From an uncultured Prevotellaceae bacterium (lineage in GTDB: Bacteria > Bacteroidota > Bacteroidia > Bacteroidales > Bacteroidaceae), in the NCBI GenBank assembly GCA_902790625.1, contig CADASP010000004.1, forward strand, positions 61,836-125,835: a stretch of 64,000 nt of DNA. The letters run 5' to 3'. The translations under genes and the position numbers were made by a program. The first letter of the stretch is position 1. Each line of letters begins with the position of its first letter. Below the pieces are notes generated by a model. That model saw only the letters and a program-made list of their open reading frames with translations. It was not told where the DNA came from and made no database searches. This document shows, piece by piece, positions 36,084-43,890 of the stretch.

Positions 36084-37235
36084 ATGAAAAAAATAGCACT
36101 CCTGCTGCTGGCCGTACTGGCCATCGCCAGCTGCCAACGTGGCAACACGTTCACCGTGGAAGGCACCATCGAGGGCGCCGCCGACTCCACGCTCTACCTC
36201 TACAACCGCTCGCTCTCGGGCATCGTCCTGCTCGACTCGGCACACCTCGCTGCCGACGGACAGTTCCGCTTCAGCCAGCCGGCACCCACCACGGGGCCCG
36301 AGCTCTATGTGCTGCGTGTGAACAACCAGTGGCTCAACGTGGCCGTCGACAGCACCGAGACCATCACCATCAAGGCAGCGATGCCCGGCATGGCGCAGAA
36401 CTACCAGGTGGAGGGCTCGCACAACTGCGAGATGATACGCCAGCTGGCGCAGGCACACAGCCGCCTGCAGCAGCGCGTCTTCGAGGTGGAGCAGAACGCA
36501 TCGCTCATGGGCCAGACGATGGTCGACTCGCTCGCCACGATGTTGCGACAATATAAGGACAGCGTGATACTGAACTACATCTTCCGCGAGCCACAGAGCT
36601 CCTACGCCTACTTCGCCCTCTCGCAGACGCTCAGCCACCTCTACTGGCCCGCCGCCAGCGTGTTTGAGATGCGCGACAGCCTCGACGGCCGAGCCTATCG
36701 CGCCGTGGCCACCTGCTGGAAAGAGTACTACCCGCAGTCGGAGCGAGCCATGCAGTTATATAATATGGTGGAGCGCGACATCACCAACGAGCGCATAGCG
36801 GCAGCACGACAGCAGCGGCTGCTCGACGAGGACCGCATTGTGATGTCGGACATCATCGACCTGGAGCTGCCCGACCTGCAGGGCCACCAGCACAAGCTCT
36901 CCGACCTGCGCGGACAGGTGGTGCTGCTCGATTTCCACGTCTTTGCCAACCCCGAGTCGGGAGCACGCATACTGAAGCTGCGCGAGCTCTACGACCGCTA
37001 CCACGCCCGAGGCCTCGAGATCTACCAGGTGTCTATCGACAGCGATGTGCATCTGTGGAAACAGGCCGTAGAGGCCCTGCCTTGGCTGTCGCTCTACGAC
37101 GCAGAGGGCGAGTCGTGCATGCGCTACAACGTGCAGGTGCTCCCCGAGTTCTTCCTCATCGACCGCAACAACGCCCTGCAGAAGCGCTCCTCACAAATCG
37201 ACGACCTCGACAAGGAGATAGAGCGGTTGCTCTGA
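36084..37235 (+). CDS. DUF4369/thioredoxin-fold lipoprotein lacking the CxxC active site
   Basis: Start MKKIALLLLAVLAIASCQRG at 36084, a lipoprotein signal with Cys17 after IAS. Residues about 20-120 are a DUF4369-like N-terminal domain ('FTVEGTIEGAADSTLYLYNR', 'LDSAHLAADGQFRF'), then a helical linker, then a TlpA/AhpC-like thioredoxin fold from about 245 ('LELPDLQGHQHKLSDLRGQV', 'VVLLDFHVFANPESGARILK', 'VQVLPEFFLIDRNN' with the cis-Pro). In active homologues the segment after the VVLLDF strand reads WASWCxPC; here it is HVFANPESG with no Cys. It is probably periplasmic and not a disulfide oxidoreductase. Confidence 0.86.
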   Translation: MKKIALLLLAVLAIASCQRGNTFTVEGTIEGAADSTLYLYNRSLSGIVLLDSAHLAADGQFRFSQPAPTTGPELYVLRVNNQWLNVAVDSTETITIKAAMPGMAQNYQVEGSHNCEMIRQLAQAHSRLQQRVFEVEQNASLMGQTMVDSLATMLRQYKDSVILNYIFREPQSSYAYFALSQTLSHLYWPAASVFEMRDSLDGRAYRAVATCWKEYYPQSERAMQLYNMVERDITNERIAAARQQRLLDEDRIVMSDIIDLELPDLQGHQHKLSDLRGQVVLLDFHVFANPESGARILKLRELYDRYHARGLEIYQVSIDSDVHLWKQAVEALPWLSLYDAEGESCMRYNVQVLPEFFLIDRNNALQKRSSQIDDLDKEIERLL

Positions 37236-37390
37236 CTTTTTTAAGTGAAGAATGAAGAGTGAAGAATGAAGAATTTCTTGCGTTCCGTTGGTAGCAAGCG
37301 GAAAATCCGAGCTGCTACCGCGTAGCAGAACGTCGCAGAGCATTCACGGGTCATTCGCATATAAACTCTATACGTCAACAAGGGAAAAGT

Positions 37391-37536
37391 CTATATACTC
37401 CCCTCTCCCCTTGGAGAGGGGTTGGGGGTGAGGCTTCCCCTCCCCTCAAGGGGAGGGGCCAGGGGTGGGGTCTGTATATCATTCACTCGCAGGATGTTAG
37501 AGACCCCACCCCTACCCCTCCCCTTGAGGGGAGGGT
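37391..37536. repeat. Double palindromic repeat (CCCCTCCCC family)
   Basis: First CTCCCCTCTCCCCTTGGAGAGG..., also found in frame at 3332-3373, then CCCCTCAAGGGGAGGGG with GGGTGGGGTCT paired to AGACCCCACCC and CCCCTTGAGGGGAGGG. Same plan as 20551-20704. Confidence 0.88.
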
Positions 37537-38228
37537 TTTTTAGTGGAGAAGGGTTTTCGGAGTGTACTCATAGTATATATGCGGCAAATGTTGTTCCTCC
37601 TCCGCTCAGGCGAATCCGTCGCTCACCGCCAGCAGACCATCATACGACCCATTTCTTTCATTTGCTCAGAGGTCATAGTTTCGGCTACGTTTTGAATGGT
37701 TAATTTCTGCTTAAGACAGGAGGAAGATTGTGAAGGGATGTGAAACGAAAATTCCTGAATTCTTACAAAAAAAATTTTCATTCTGGAACGGGGAATGCAC
37801 ACTTTCGACGGTTTGTGCTGGGTTGAGGGGCGATGGCAAAGGGACGTTTAAGGCGATTTTTGCACAGCCGGGGTGGTTTTGTGCAGTATATTTGCCGATT
37901 TTTGGGCCGATTTTCGTTTCCGCAAGCACGCCCTATCAGAAAACGGCAACGCCAAATTTTTTTTCGGCGTTGACTTTTTCGAGCCATCGAAGGGGTTTTT
38001 GCGGCATTTCGAGGCCAACCATCTGAAAGACAGCCGTTTGCCGAACCCTCTCAAAACTCGCGTATTTTCAGCCAAAAGTTTTCTCGTGGAAAATTTTCGA
38101 AATATGAGGGCCTTTAGCCGTTTTTTGGAGGCATCCGTTTTAATATATTTTAATTTTCGGGATGGTCTCGCGCAGAGTAGTGGATTATCTGCATGTGTCA
38201 GCAACTGGGAAGATGATAATGAACGCAC

Positions 38229-38315
38229 AAGCCCCGGAGGGGCTATTGTAGATGGCTCGTCTTTCACAGGGGCGATGCCCCTGCCTGTATTCCGTCGCCC
38301 CTCCGGGGCTTCATC
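38229..38315. repeat. GCCCCGGAGGGGC palindromic repeat upstream of gdhA
   Basis: AAGCCCCGGAGGGGCTATTG pairs with GTCGCCCCTCCGGGGCTT, with an inner CAGGGGCGATGCCCCTG hairpin. It ends some 45 bases before the gdhA promoter. Confidence 0.8.
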
Positions 38316-38357
38316 GACCACCAAAATTGGGGGGAAAGAAAAAAAAAAGGGAAAATA

Positions 38358-38389
38358 ATTTGGTGCTTCACGGAAAAAGTACTATCTTT
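38358..38389 (+). promoter_or_regulatory. Promoter of gdhA
   Basis: TTTG (38358-38361), 20 bp, TATCTTTG (38382-38389), about 48 bases before the start codon. Confidence 0.75.
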
Positions 38390-38437
38390 GCGCACAACTA
38401 TTAACACCATGTTGATTAACTTTAAAACCTGAAAACT

Positions 38438-39778
38438 ATGGAAGTTGAGAAAATTATGCAGAACCTGGAGCGCAAGCACCCAGGTGAGTTGGAATTCCTG
38501 CAGGCTGTGCGCGAAGTCCTGGAGAGCATCAAGGACGTGTACAACCAGCACCCTGAGTTTGAGAAAGCCAAGATAGTGGAGCGCATCGTGGAGCCCGAGC
38601 GCATCATCACCTTCCGCGTGCCCTGGGTCGACGACAAGGGCGAGGTGCAGGTGAACATCGGCTACCGCGTGCAGTTCAACAGCGCCATCGGCCCCTACAA
38701 GGGCGGTCTGCGCTTCCACCCCTCGGTGAACCTGAGCATCCTGAAGTTCCTCGGATTCGAGCAGACGTTTAAGAACGCCCTCACCACCCTGCCCATGGGC
38801 GGCGGCAAGGGCGGCAGCGACTTCGCACCGCGAGGCAAGAGCGATGCCGAGATCATGCGTTTCTGCCAGGCATTTATGATGGAGCTTTACAAGGTCATCG
38901 GCCCCGACATGGACGTGCCCGCCGGCGACATCGGCGTGGGTGGCCGCGAGATTGGCTACCTCTTCGGCATGTACAAGAAGCTCACCTCGCAGTTCCATGG
39001 CGCCACGCTCACCGGCAAGGGACTGGAGTGGGGCGGCAGCATCCTGCGCCCCGAGGCCACAGGCTTCGGCGCACTCTACTTCGTGCACCACATGCTGGAG
39101 ACGCACGGCCTCGACATCAAGGGCAAGACGGTGGCCCTCTCGGGCTTCGGCAACGTGGCTTGGGGCGCCGCCAAGAAGGCTACGGAGCTGGGCGCGAAGG
39201 TCATCACCATCAGCGGACCCGACGGCTACATCTACGACCCCGCAGGACTCGATGCCGAGAAGATTGACTACCTGCTGGAGCTGCGCGCCAGCGGCAACGA
39301 CGTCTGCGCACCCTACGCAGAGGACTTCCCCGGCAGCACATTCTTCCCCAACAAGCGCCCGTGGGAGCAGAAGGCCGACATCTACCTGCCCTGCGCCACA
39401 CAGAACGAGCTGAACGGCGACGACGCCGACCAGATTCTGGCCAACAAGCCGCTGTGCGTGGCCGAGGTGAGCAACATGGGCTGCACCGCCGAGGCCGTGA
39501 ACAAGTTCATCGCCGCAGGACAGCTCTTCGCACCGGGCAAGGCCGTGAACGCCGGTGGAGTGGCCACCAGCGGACTGGAGATGACGCAGAACTCGATGCG
39601 CATGTCGTGGACGGCAGAGGAGGTAGACCAGCGCCTGCACCAGATTATGTCGGGCATTCACCAGCAGTGCGTGAAGTACGGCAAGGAGCCCAGCGGCTAC
39701 ATCAACTACGTGAAGGGTGCCAACGTGGCCGGCTTCATGAAGGTTGCACATGCCATGATGGCTCAGGGCATTGTGTAA
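38438..39778 (+). CDS. gdhA: NADP-type glutamate dehydrogenase
   Basis: 446 residues, normal for hexameric NADP-dependent enzymes. It makes glutamate from 2-oxoglutarate and ammonium. Visible hallmarks: 'GPYKGGLRFHPSVN' (substrate Lys), 'LPMGGGKGGSDFAPRGKSD' (catalytic Lys and the conserved GGGKGG), 'DVPAGDIGVGGREIGYLFG', and the Rossmann stretch 'VALSGFGNVAWGAA'. Codon usage is strongly G/C-biased, as for a highly expressed gene. The last codons (AMMAQGIV and stop) are repeated twice more downstream at 39814 and 39877. Confidence 0.97.
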   Translation: MEVEKIMQNLERKHPGELEFLQAVREVLESIKDVYNQHPEFEKAKIVERIVEPERIITFRVPWVDDKGEVQVNIGYRVQFNSAIGPYKGGLRFHPSVNLSILKFLGFEQTFKNALTTLPMGGGKGGSDFAPRGKSDAEIMRFCQAFMMELYKVIGPDMDVPAGDIGVGGREIGYLFGMYKKLTSQFHGATLTGKGLEWGGSILRPEATGFGALYFVHHMLETHGLDIKGKTVALSGFGNVAWGAAKKATELGAKVITISGPDGYIYDPAGLDAEKIDYLLELRASGNDVCAPYAEDFPGSTFFPNKRPWEQKADIYLPCATQNELNGDDADQILANKPLCVAEVSNMGCTAEAVNKFIAAGQLFAPGKAVNAGGVATSGLEMTQNSMRMSWTAEEVDQRLHQIMSGIHQQCVKYGKEPSGYINYVKGANVAGFMKVAHAMMAQGIV

Positions 39779-39903
39779 GCTCGGCGTAGCGTAGCGAAGC
39801 CAAGTATCAAAATGCCATGATGGCTCAGGGCATTGTGTAAGCTCGGCGTAGCGTAGCGAAGCCAAGTAATCAAAATGCCATGATGGCACAGGGAATCGTG
39901 TAA
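39752..39903 (+). repeat. Tandem triplication of the gdhA 3' end
   Basis: GCCATGATGGC(T/A)CAGGG...GT(G)TAA starts at 39752, 39814 and 39877 (periods 62 and 63 bp). Copies 1 and 2 share the linker GCTCGGCGTAGCGTAGCGAAGCC. Copy 3 differs at synonymous positions (GCACAGGGAATCGTG), as though it were the older 3' end. Confidence 0.95.
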
Positions 39904-39904
39904 A

Positions 39905-40045
39905 AAGTGAAGAGTGAAGAATGAAGAGTGAAGAGTGAAGAGTTTGCTTCCGCAGTGTTTTTGCGACGCATGTTGACGACATGTGTAGCGTTGTTCTTTG
40001 CGGTAGCAAATTCTTCACTTTTCACTTTTCACTCTTCACTTCTAC
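39905..40045. repeat. GAAGAGTGAAGAATGAAGAG inverted repeat overlapping the rlpA-like gene start
   Basis: The left arm (39905-39943) is a string of GTGAAGA/ATGAAGA units; the right arm (40010-40043) reads TTCTTCACTTTTCACTCTTC. The right arm encodes part of the signal peptide of the downstream gene. A similar string is at 37246-37270. Confidence 0.8.
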
Positions 40046-40461
40046 ACGCCCAAAGCGTGCAGAGGGGTATCGCCTCCTACTATGGCAAGCGCGCCACGGG
40101 GAGGCTGACCAGCAGCGGCGAGCGTCTGCACCACGACAGCCTGACATGCGCCCACCGCACGCATAAGTTTGGCACGCTGCTCAAGGTGACCAACCCCGCC
40201 AACGACAGCGTGGTGATAGTGAAAGTAAACGACCGAGGCCCCTTTGGCCGTGGGCGCATCATCGACCTCTCATGGAGTGCCGCACGCCAGCTGGGCATCC
40301 TCCAGCAAGGCATAGCCCCCGTCACCGTCACCGTCTATACACCACCCTCACCCCTCGTCATCGACTCGTTGCGGCCCGCTCCTTTGTCAGCCCCGCAGCC
40401 TGTCTCGCTGGTGCAACTGCTCCGCCAGCCACTCCTCCCCCATCTGCCTCTCGTTCAGTAG
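39970..40461 (+). CDS. RlpA-like double-psi beta-barrel protein
   Basis: The start MLTTCVALFFAVANSSLF at 39970 is preferred; an in-frame ATG at 39928 lies inside the repeat arm. After the signal peptide (to about HAQS) comes a double-psi beta barrel: 'GIASYYGKRATGRLTSSGE', 'LTCAHRTHKFGTLLKVTN', 'VVIVKVNDRGPFGRGRIIDL', 'SWSAARQLGI'. RlpA proteins are septal-ring lipoproteins or lytic transglycosylases that cut glycan strands stripped of stem peptides. The catalytic Asp of VNDRGPF and the preceding His region are present. No SPOR domain follows; the C-terminal 35 residues are Pro/Leu-rich. Part of the signal peptide is encoded by repeat DNA. Confidence 0.85.
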   Translation: MLTTCVALFFAVANSSLFTFHSSLLHAQSVQRGIASYYGKRATGRLTSSGERLHHDSLTCAHRTHKFGTLLKVTNPANDSVVIVKVNDRGPFGRGRIIDLSWSAARQLGILQQGIAPVTVTVYTPPSPLVIDSLRPAPLSAPQPVSLVQLLRQPLLPHLPLVQ

Positions 40462-40474
40462 CTTGCCGTCGGCG

Positions 40475-40551
40475 TGTCAACGGTTTGGCAACAGTTTGTC
40501 AACTCCCTGTCAACAACTTGTCAACAGGCTGTCAACAGCTTGTCAACTCCT
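40475..40551. repeat. Seven tandem 11-bp TGTCAACnnnn units
   Basis: TG(T/G)CAAC occurs at 40475, 40486, 40497, 40508, 40519, 40530 and 40541, exactly every 11 bp, with variable four-base spacers. The fixed heptamer with free spacers and helical-turn spacing looks like an array of protein-binding sites on one DNA face. It ends 28 bp before the -7 element at 40579. Confidence 0.95.
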
Positions 40552-40578
40552 TTTCTTGCCCGTTTGCCTGCAAAGCCC

Positions 40579-40586
40579 TACCTTTG
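40579..40586 (+). promoter_or_regulatory. -7 element of the 40621 gene
   Basis: TACCTTTG, 34 bases before the ATG at 40621. No TTTG at 19-20 bp; the 11-bp array lies just upstream, so activation by a bound factor is conceivable. Confidence 0.5.
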
Positions 40587-40620
40587 CAGCGAATTTAGTA
40601 ACCACAAAAATGACTTGGTA

Positions 40621-41040
40621 ATGGAAGAAAAGAAAAAGGAGAAGAAACCCACCATCATCTATCACAACTATCCGTTGCTGGCCCTGGCAAATTCGCCCGA
40701 GCAGGGAGAATTAATGCAATCGAGTAGGCATCCTTCGAAGGAAGAGTTGTTAATCATCAGCTATTTGTCGGCAAAGGGAAACTATCCGCATAGCGGATGG
40801 CAAGATAGCCTGGAAGTCGCAGAAATGACAGATGGGATGGGGAGTCTGCTGCTAATCCCAAAAGGGCAAAAGAACCAGAATCGGCTGTTTGGGAAAGAAA
40901 TTAGTGAAGTGCAGTTCCATGATGCTGACGGCATGCTGGTGTCCGTTTCCCTGAACATTGACCAGAATGGATTCCTCTTTGAGCTGGATGTATGGAGGGA
41001 AAGGGAGGCACCGCAGAGGGAAAAGGGGCATGCTTTTTAG
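40621..41040 (+). CDS. Small cytosolic protein of unknown function with a repeat-derived C-terminus
   Basis: 139 residues, start MEEKKKEKKPTIIYHNYPLL. No signal peptide. The segments 'KEELLIISYLSAKGN', 'LEVAEMTDGMGSLLLI' and 'VSVSLNIDQNGFLFELDVW' resemble a small DUF family (DUF6984-like, by memory) whose members usually end shortly after ELDxWK. Here the coding sequence passes at 41003 into the GGGAGGCACCGCAGAGG repeat, so the last 12 residues (REAPQREKGHAF) come from the repeat. The gene may thus be C-terminally altered. It stands alone between the 11-bp array and the esterase gene. Confidence 0.65.
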   Translation: MEEKKKEKKPTIIYHNYPLLALANSPEQGELMQSSRHPSKEELLIISYLSAKGNYPHSGWQDSLEVAEMTDGMGSLLLIPKGQKNQNRLFGKEISEVQFHDADGMLVSVSLNIDQNGFLFELDVWREREAPQREKGHAF

Positions 41041-41092
41041 GTTGGCAGCGGGCGGGGACATGATTGGCAGCGGCCGCTGCCAACCGAAATTT
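41003..41092. repeat. GGCAGCGGCCGCTGCC palindromic repeat, short copy
   Basis: Same order as 3061-3197 (GGGAGGCACCGCAGAGG, GCATGCTTTTTAG, TTGGCAGCGGGCGGGGACAT, GGCAGCGGCCGCTGCC, CCGAAATTT) but with one palindrome unit less. It covers the last codons of the 40621-41040 gene. Confidence 0.9.
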
Positions 41093-41131
41093 GTAAGTGA
41101 TGATGAAATAGTTTTTTCGCATCAAAGAGCG

Positions 41132-41161
41132 GTTGATTGTCAAAAAGATTTTGTAATTTTG
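41132..41161 (+). promoter_or_regulatory. Possible promoter of the esterase gene
   Basis: GTTG (41132-41135), 18 bp, TAATTTTG (41154-41161), 49 bases before the ATG at 41211. Confidence 0.45.
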
Positions 41162-41210
41162 CAAGCCGTACGACGCGAAAGATCATTAACCATTGCATAC
41201 GACATCGATT

Positions 41211-42335
41211 ATGAGAAGAAATCTTGTTCTTGCCTTGCTGGCCTTCACCAGCTATGCTGCCTTGGCGCAGCACACGTTGCCCCTGCAAGGAAACATCGTG
41301 AAGCCCACCGACCCGCACATACAGTACGTGGGCCGCATCTCGTTTCAGAACCCCGAGCGCCCCGCGTGGAACTATCCGGGAGTGCAAATCAATGCGGCCT
41401 TCGAGGGCACCAGCGCCAAACTGGTGTGCAAGCCTGGCAGCGGCTACTTCATGGCACAAATCGACGAGGCTGAGCCATTCAAGGTGGCTTTCCGTGGCGA
41501 GCGCGACTCGGTGGTGACAATCGCCACCGCCCTACCCCACTCGCGCCACACGGTGAGGCTGATGTACTGCATCGAAGGCTATGAGATGCGGCCTGAGTTC
41601 TGGGGCTTCGTCTTCGACGGACCAGTGTGCGACGCGCCAGCCCTACCCTCAAAAACCATCGAATTCATCGGCAACAGCATCACCTGCGCCTACGGCAACG
41701 AGGCCACCCACGAGGGCGAACATTTCCAATATGAAACGGAAAACCACTACAACGGCTACGCCCAGATGACGGCCCGCGCCCTGGGCGCACAAGCCTACGT
41801 GGTGGCCCGCAGCGGCATCGGCGTCTACCGCCATTACGACGGGCCAAAGACGGGGACACCCTCCTCGTCGATGGCCACACAATACGACTACACTATCTAT
41901 GCCACCGACGCCAGTCTGCGACAGCCTGGCACACTGGAAGCCGAGCGCTGGGACTTCGACCGCTTCCAGCCGCAAGTGGTGTGCATCAACCTGGGCACCA
42001 ACGACCTCTCCACCCACAACTACGACGTGAAGCTGTTTCGCCAGGCTTACGAGAAGCTGCTGCACCAAGTGCGCAGCCACAACCCGAAGGCAAAGATTGT
42101 GCTGCTCACAGGGTCGATGCTGAACGGAAAAGAACTCGACATAGCGCGGAAAACCCTCGATGAAATCGCGGAAAATGCAAAAAAAGACGGCGACCGTGAA
42201 GTGTATCGCTTTGACTTCACGCCCGCCGATGGCCAGCTGAAATATGGTGCCGACTGGCACCCATCGCTATGGCAGCACCAGAAGATGGCCGCTGAGCTGA
42301 CTGCCTATCTCCGGGCGCTGATGCAGTGGTTCTGA
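41211..42335 (+). CDS. SGNH/GDSL carbohydrate esterase, CE2-type acetyl esterase
   Basis: 374 residues, start MRRNLVLALLAFTSYAALAQ (signal peptide). Residues about 20-130 form a jelly-roll-like accessory domain ('QYVGRISFQNPERPAWNYPG', 'FAFRGERDSVV'-like segment read as VAFRGERDSVV). The SGNH domain follows: block I 'IEFIGNSITCAYG' with the nucleophile Ser, 'VVARSGIGVYRHYDG', block III 'CINLGTNDLS', and the catalytic His in 'GADWHPSLWQHQKMA'. This two-domain plan matches CE2 enzymes that deacetylate xylan or mannan-type glycans. Secreted enzyme for plant polysaccharides, in line with the GH43/GH51 genes. It converges with upp, leaving four bases between the stops. Confidence 0.87.
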   Translation: MRRNLVLALLAFTSYAALAQHTLPLQGNIVKPTDPHIQYVGRISFQNPERPAWNYPGVQINAAFEGTSAKLVCKPGSGYFMAQIDEAEPFKVAFRGERDSVVTIATALPHSRHTVRLMYCIEGYEMRPEFWGFVFDGPVCDAPALPSKTIEFIGNSITCAYGNEATHEGEHFQYETENHYNGYAQMTARALGAQAYVVARSGIGVYRHYDGPKTGTPSSSMATQYDYTIYATDASLRQPGTLEAERWDFDRFQPQVVCINLGTNDLSTHNYDVKLFRQAYEKLLHQVRSHNPKAKIVLLTGSMLNGKELDIARKTLDEIAENAKKDGDREVYRFDFTPADGQLKYGADWHPSLWQHQKMAAELTAYLRALMQWF

Positions 42336-42339
42336 TTCT

Positions 42340-42996
42340 TTAGAGTTTCTCGCCGTAGCAGAGGTCGCCGCAGTCGCCAAAACCTGGCACGATGTACTTG
42401 TGCTCGTTCATGCCGGGGTCGATGGCGGCGCACCAGAGCGTGGTGTCGTCGGCCACGTTCTGCCTGAGCATCTCCACGCCTTCGGGGGCGGCAATGACAC
42501 AGGCGATGTGCACCTGCGCTGGGCGCCCTGTGCGCAGCAAGGCCTCGTAGGCCGCCACCATCGAGCCACCCGTGGCCAGCATGGGGTCGACGATGACGAG
42601 CGTCTTGCCCCTGGCCGACGGCGCAGCCATATACTCGGTGTGGACGCCCACCTCGGTGTGCTCGCGGTTGGTATACATGCGATAGGCCGACACGAAGGCG
42701 CTGGCGGCATGGTCGAAGACGCTGAGGAAGCCATCGTGGAAAGGCAGACCGGCACGCAGCACGGTGGCTATCAGCAGGTCGTCTTTCACCAAGGGGATGT
42801 CTATCGTGCCCAGCGGAGTGGTGATGGTCTTCTCCTTGTATTGCAGCGTCTTCGACAGCTCGTAGGCCATCATCATGCCGATGCGCTCGATGTTGTTGCG
42901 AAACAGCAGACGGTTCTTCTGATAGCTCTTGTCGCGCAGCTCCGACATATACTGGTTGACCACCGTGCGCTGCTCTGAGAGGTTGATGACTTTCAT
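42340..42996 (-). CDS. upp: Uracil phosphoribosyltransferase
   Basis: 218 residues. Converts uracil and PRPP to UMP (pyrimidine salvage). The PRPP loop 'VIVDPMLATGGSMVAAYEAL' is clear, as are 'ATVLRAGLPFHDGF' and the C-terminal 'IVPGFGDCGDLCYG', the uracil-binding end typical of Upp. The N-terminal 'LSEQRTVVNQYMSELRDKS' is also conserved. It is 19 bp downstream of deoD on the same strand, a small nucleobase-salvage operon. Confidence 0.96.
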   Translation of the reverse strand: MKVINLSEQRTVVNQYMSELRDKSYQKNRLLFRNNIERIGMMMAYELSKTLQYKEKTITTPLGTIDIPLVKDDLLIATVLRAGLPFHDGFLSVFDHAASAFVSAYRMYTNREHTEVGVHTEYMAAPSARGKTLVIVDPMLATGGSMVAAYEALLRTGRPAQVHIACVIAAPEGVEMLRQNVADDTTLWCAAIDPGMNEHKYIVPGFGDCGDLCYGEKL

Positions 42997-43015
42997 GTCG
43001 TTGTATGCTTGATGG

Positions 43016-43723
43016 TTATACCAGTGAGAAGGCCACGTCCATCATGTGGGTGAAGGTGGTCTGCCGCTCCTCGGCGGTGGTGGCCTCACCGGTGAGGATG
43101 TGGTCGCTGACGGTGAGGATGACCAGTGCACGCTTGCCGGCGCGTGCGGCATTCATGTAGAGTGCCGAGGCCTCCATCTCCACGGTGAGCACACCCATCT
43201 TCATCCATCGGTCGTTGTGGGCGTTCTCGGTGTAGAAGGTGTCGCTCGACAGCACATTGCCCACCTTGTAGCGATAGCCCAGGCGGTCGCAGGCATCGGC
43301 GGCGCCACGCAGCAGGTCGAAGTCGGCGATGGGTGCGAAGACGCCAGGCAACTCATACTGCGACGCATAGTTGCTGTTGGTGCACGCGCCCATGGCGATG
43401 CAGAGGTCGCCAACGTGCAAGTCGGGGTGGATGCTGCCGGCACTGCCCACGCGGATGATGGTCTTCACGTCGTAGAAGTGATAAAGCTCGTAGGTGTAGA
43501 TGCCAATGCTGGGGATGCCCATGCCGTGGCCCATCACGCTGACGCGCTTGCCATCGTGGGTGCCGGTGAAACCCAGCATGCCACGCACATTGTTAAACTG
43601 AACAGGGTTCTCGAGGAAGTTCTCGGCCATGAACTTGGCGCGCAAGGGGTCGCCAGCCATGATGACGGTCTCGGCTATTTCGCCATACTGTGCCCCGATG
43701 TGGGGGGTGGGGGTCTTTGCCAT
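43016..43723 (-). CDS. deoD: Purine-nucleoside phosphorylase (DeoD type)
   Basis: 235 residues, the size of hexameric DeoD enzymes. Phosphorolysis of purine nucleosides to base and ribose 1-phosphate. Visible hallmarks: '[20 protein letters not shown]', '[13 protein letters not shown]', '[14 protein letters not shown]', 'IRVGSAGSI' (phosphate site) and '[17 protein letters not shown]' (base/ribose site), and 'VSDHILTGE' with the catalytic Asp. Followed by upp with a 19-bp gap; together they salvage bases. Confidence 0.96.
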   Translation of the reverse strand: MAKTPTPHIGAQYGEIAETVIMAGDPLRAKFMAENFLENPVQFNNVRGMLGFTGTHDGKRVSVMGHGMGIPSIGIYTYELYHFYDVKTIIRVGSAGSIHPDLHVGDLCIAMGACTNSNYASQYELPGVFAPIADFDLLRGAADACDRLGYRYKVGNVLSSDTFYTENAHNDRWMKMGVLTVEMEASALYMNAARAGKRALVILTVSDHILTGEATTAEERQTTFTHMMDVAFSLV

Positions 43724-43800
43724 AAGCGTAGAAAGTTATTAGTTAATTAAAAGATTTCTGCGAAGATAATGCTACTGCCTCTTCCTTGTGTTTACGGGCG

Positions 43801-43808
43801 CAAAGATA
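43801..43808 (-). promoter_or_regulatory. Possible -7 element of the deoD-upp operon
   Basis: Minus-strand TATCTTTG about 78 bases before the deoD start; -33 not evident in the A/T-rich sequence beyond. Confidence 0.4.
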
Positions 43809-43890
43809 CTAAATCTTTTTTGATATTCGCCGTTTCTCGTCATCTTTTTTTTCAGTAGAAGATAATTAGGGCGAAAACGAAGAATAACAC

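Larger units (their letters stand above)
37236..38357. other. 1.1-kb region without genes, filled with repeats
   Basis: No credible gene on either strand. It begins with a GAAGAATGAAGAGTGAAGAA string (37246-37270), then the palindromes at 37391-37536, an AACGCC/GGCGTTGACTTTTT segment (37948-37985), and a palindrome with GCCCCGGAGGGGC at 38229-38315. Several short frames run across it but show no family resemblance. The A/T-rich middle (37700-38160) could hold a decayed gene; I recognise none. Confidence 0.6.

Noticed and set aside
38264..40018. 584-codon minus-strand frame opposite gdhA
   Set aside because: Strong coding evidence lies on the plus strand; the reverse frame includes repeat DNA at its start and is not homologous to anything I know.
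40475..40551. CRISPR array or replication origin
   Set aside because: Repeat unit is 7 bp with 4-bp spacers, far below CRISPR size; the core TGTCAAC is not a DnaA box (TTATCCACA) and there is no dnaA nearby.
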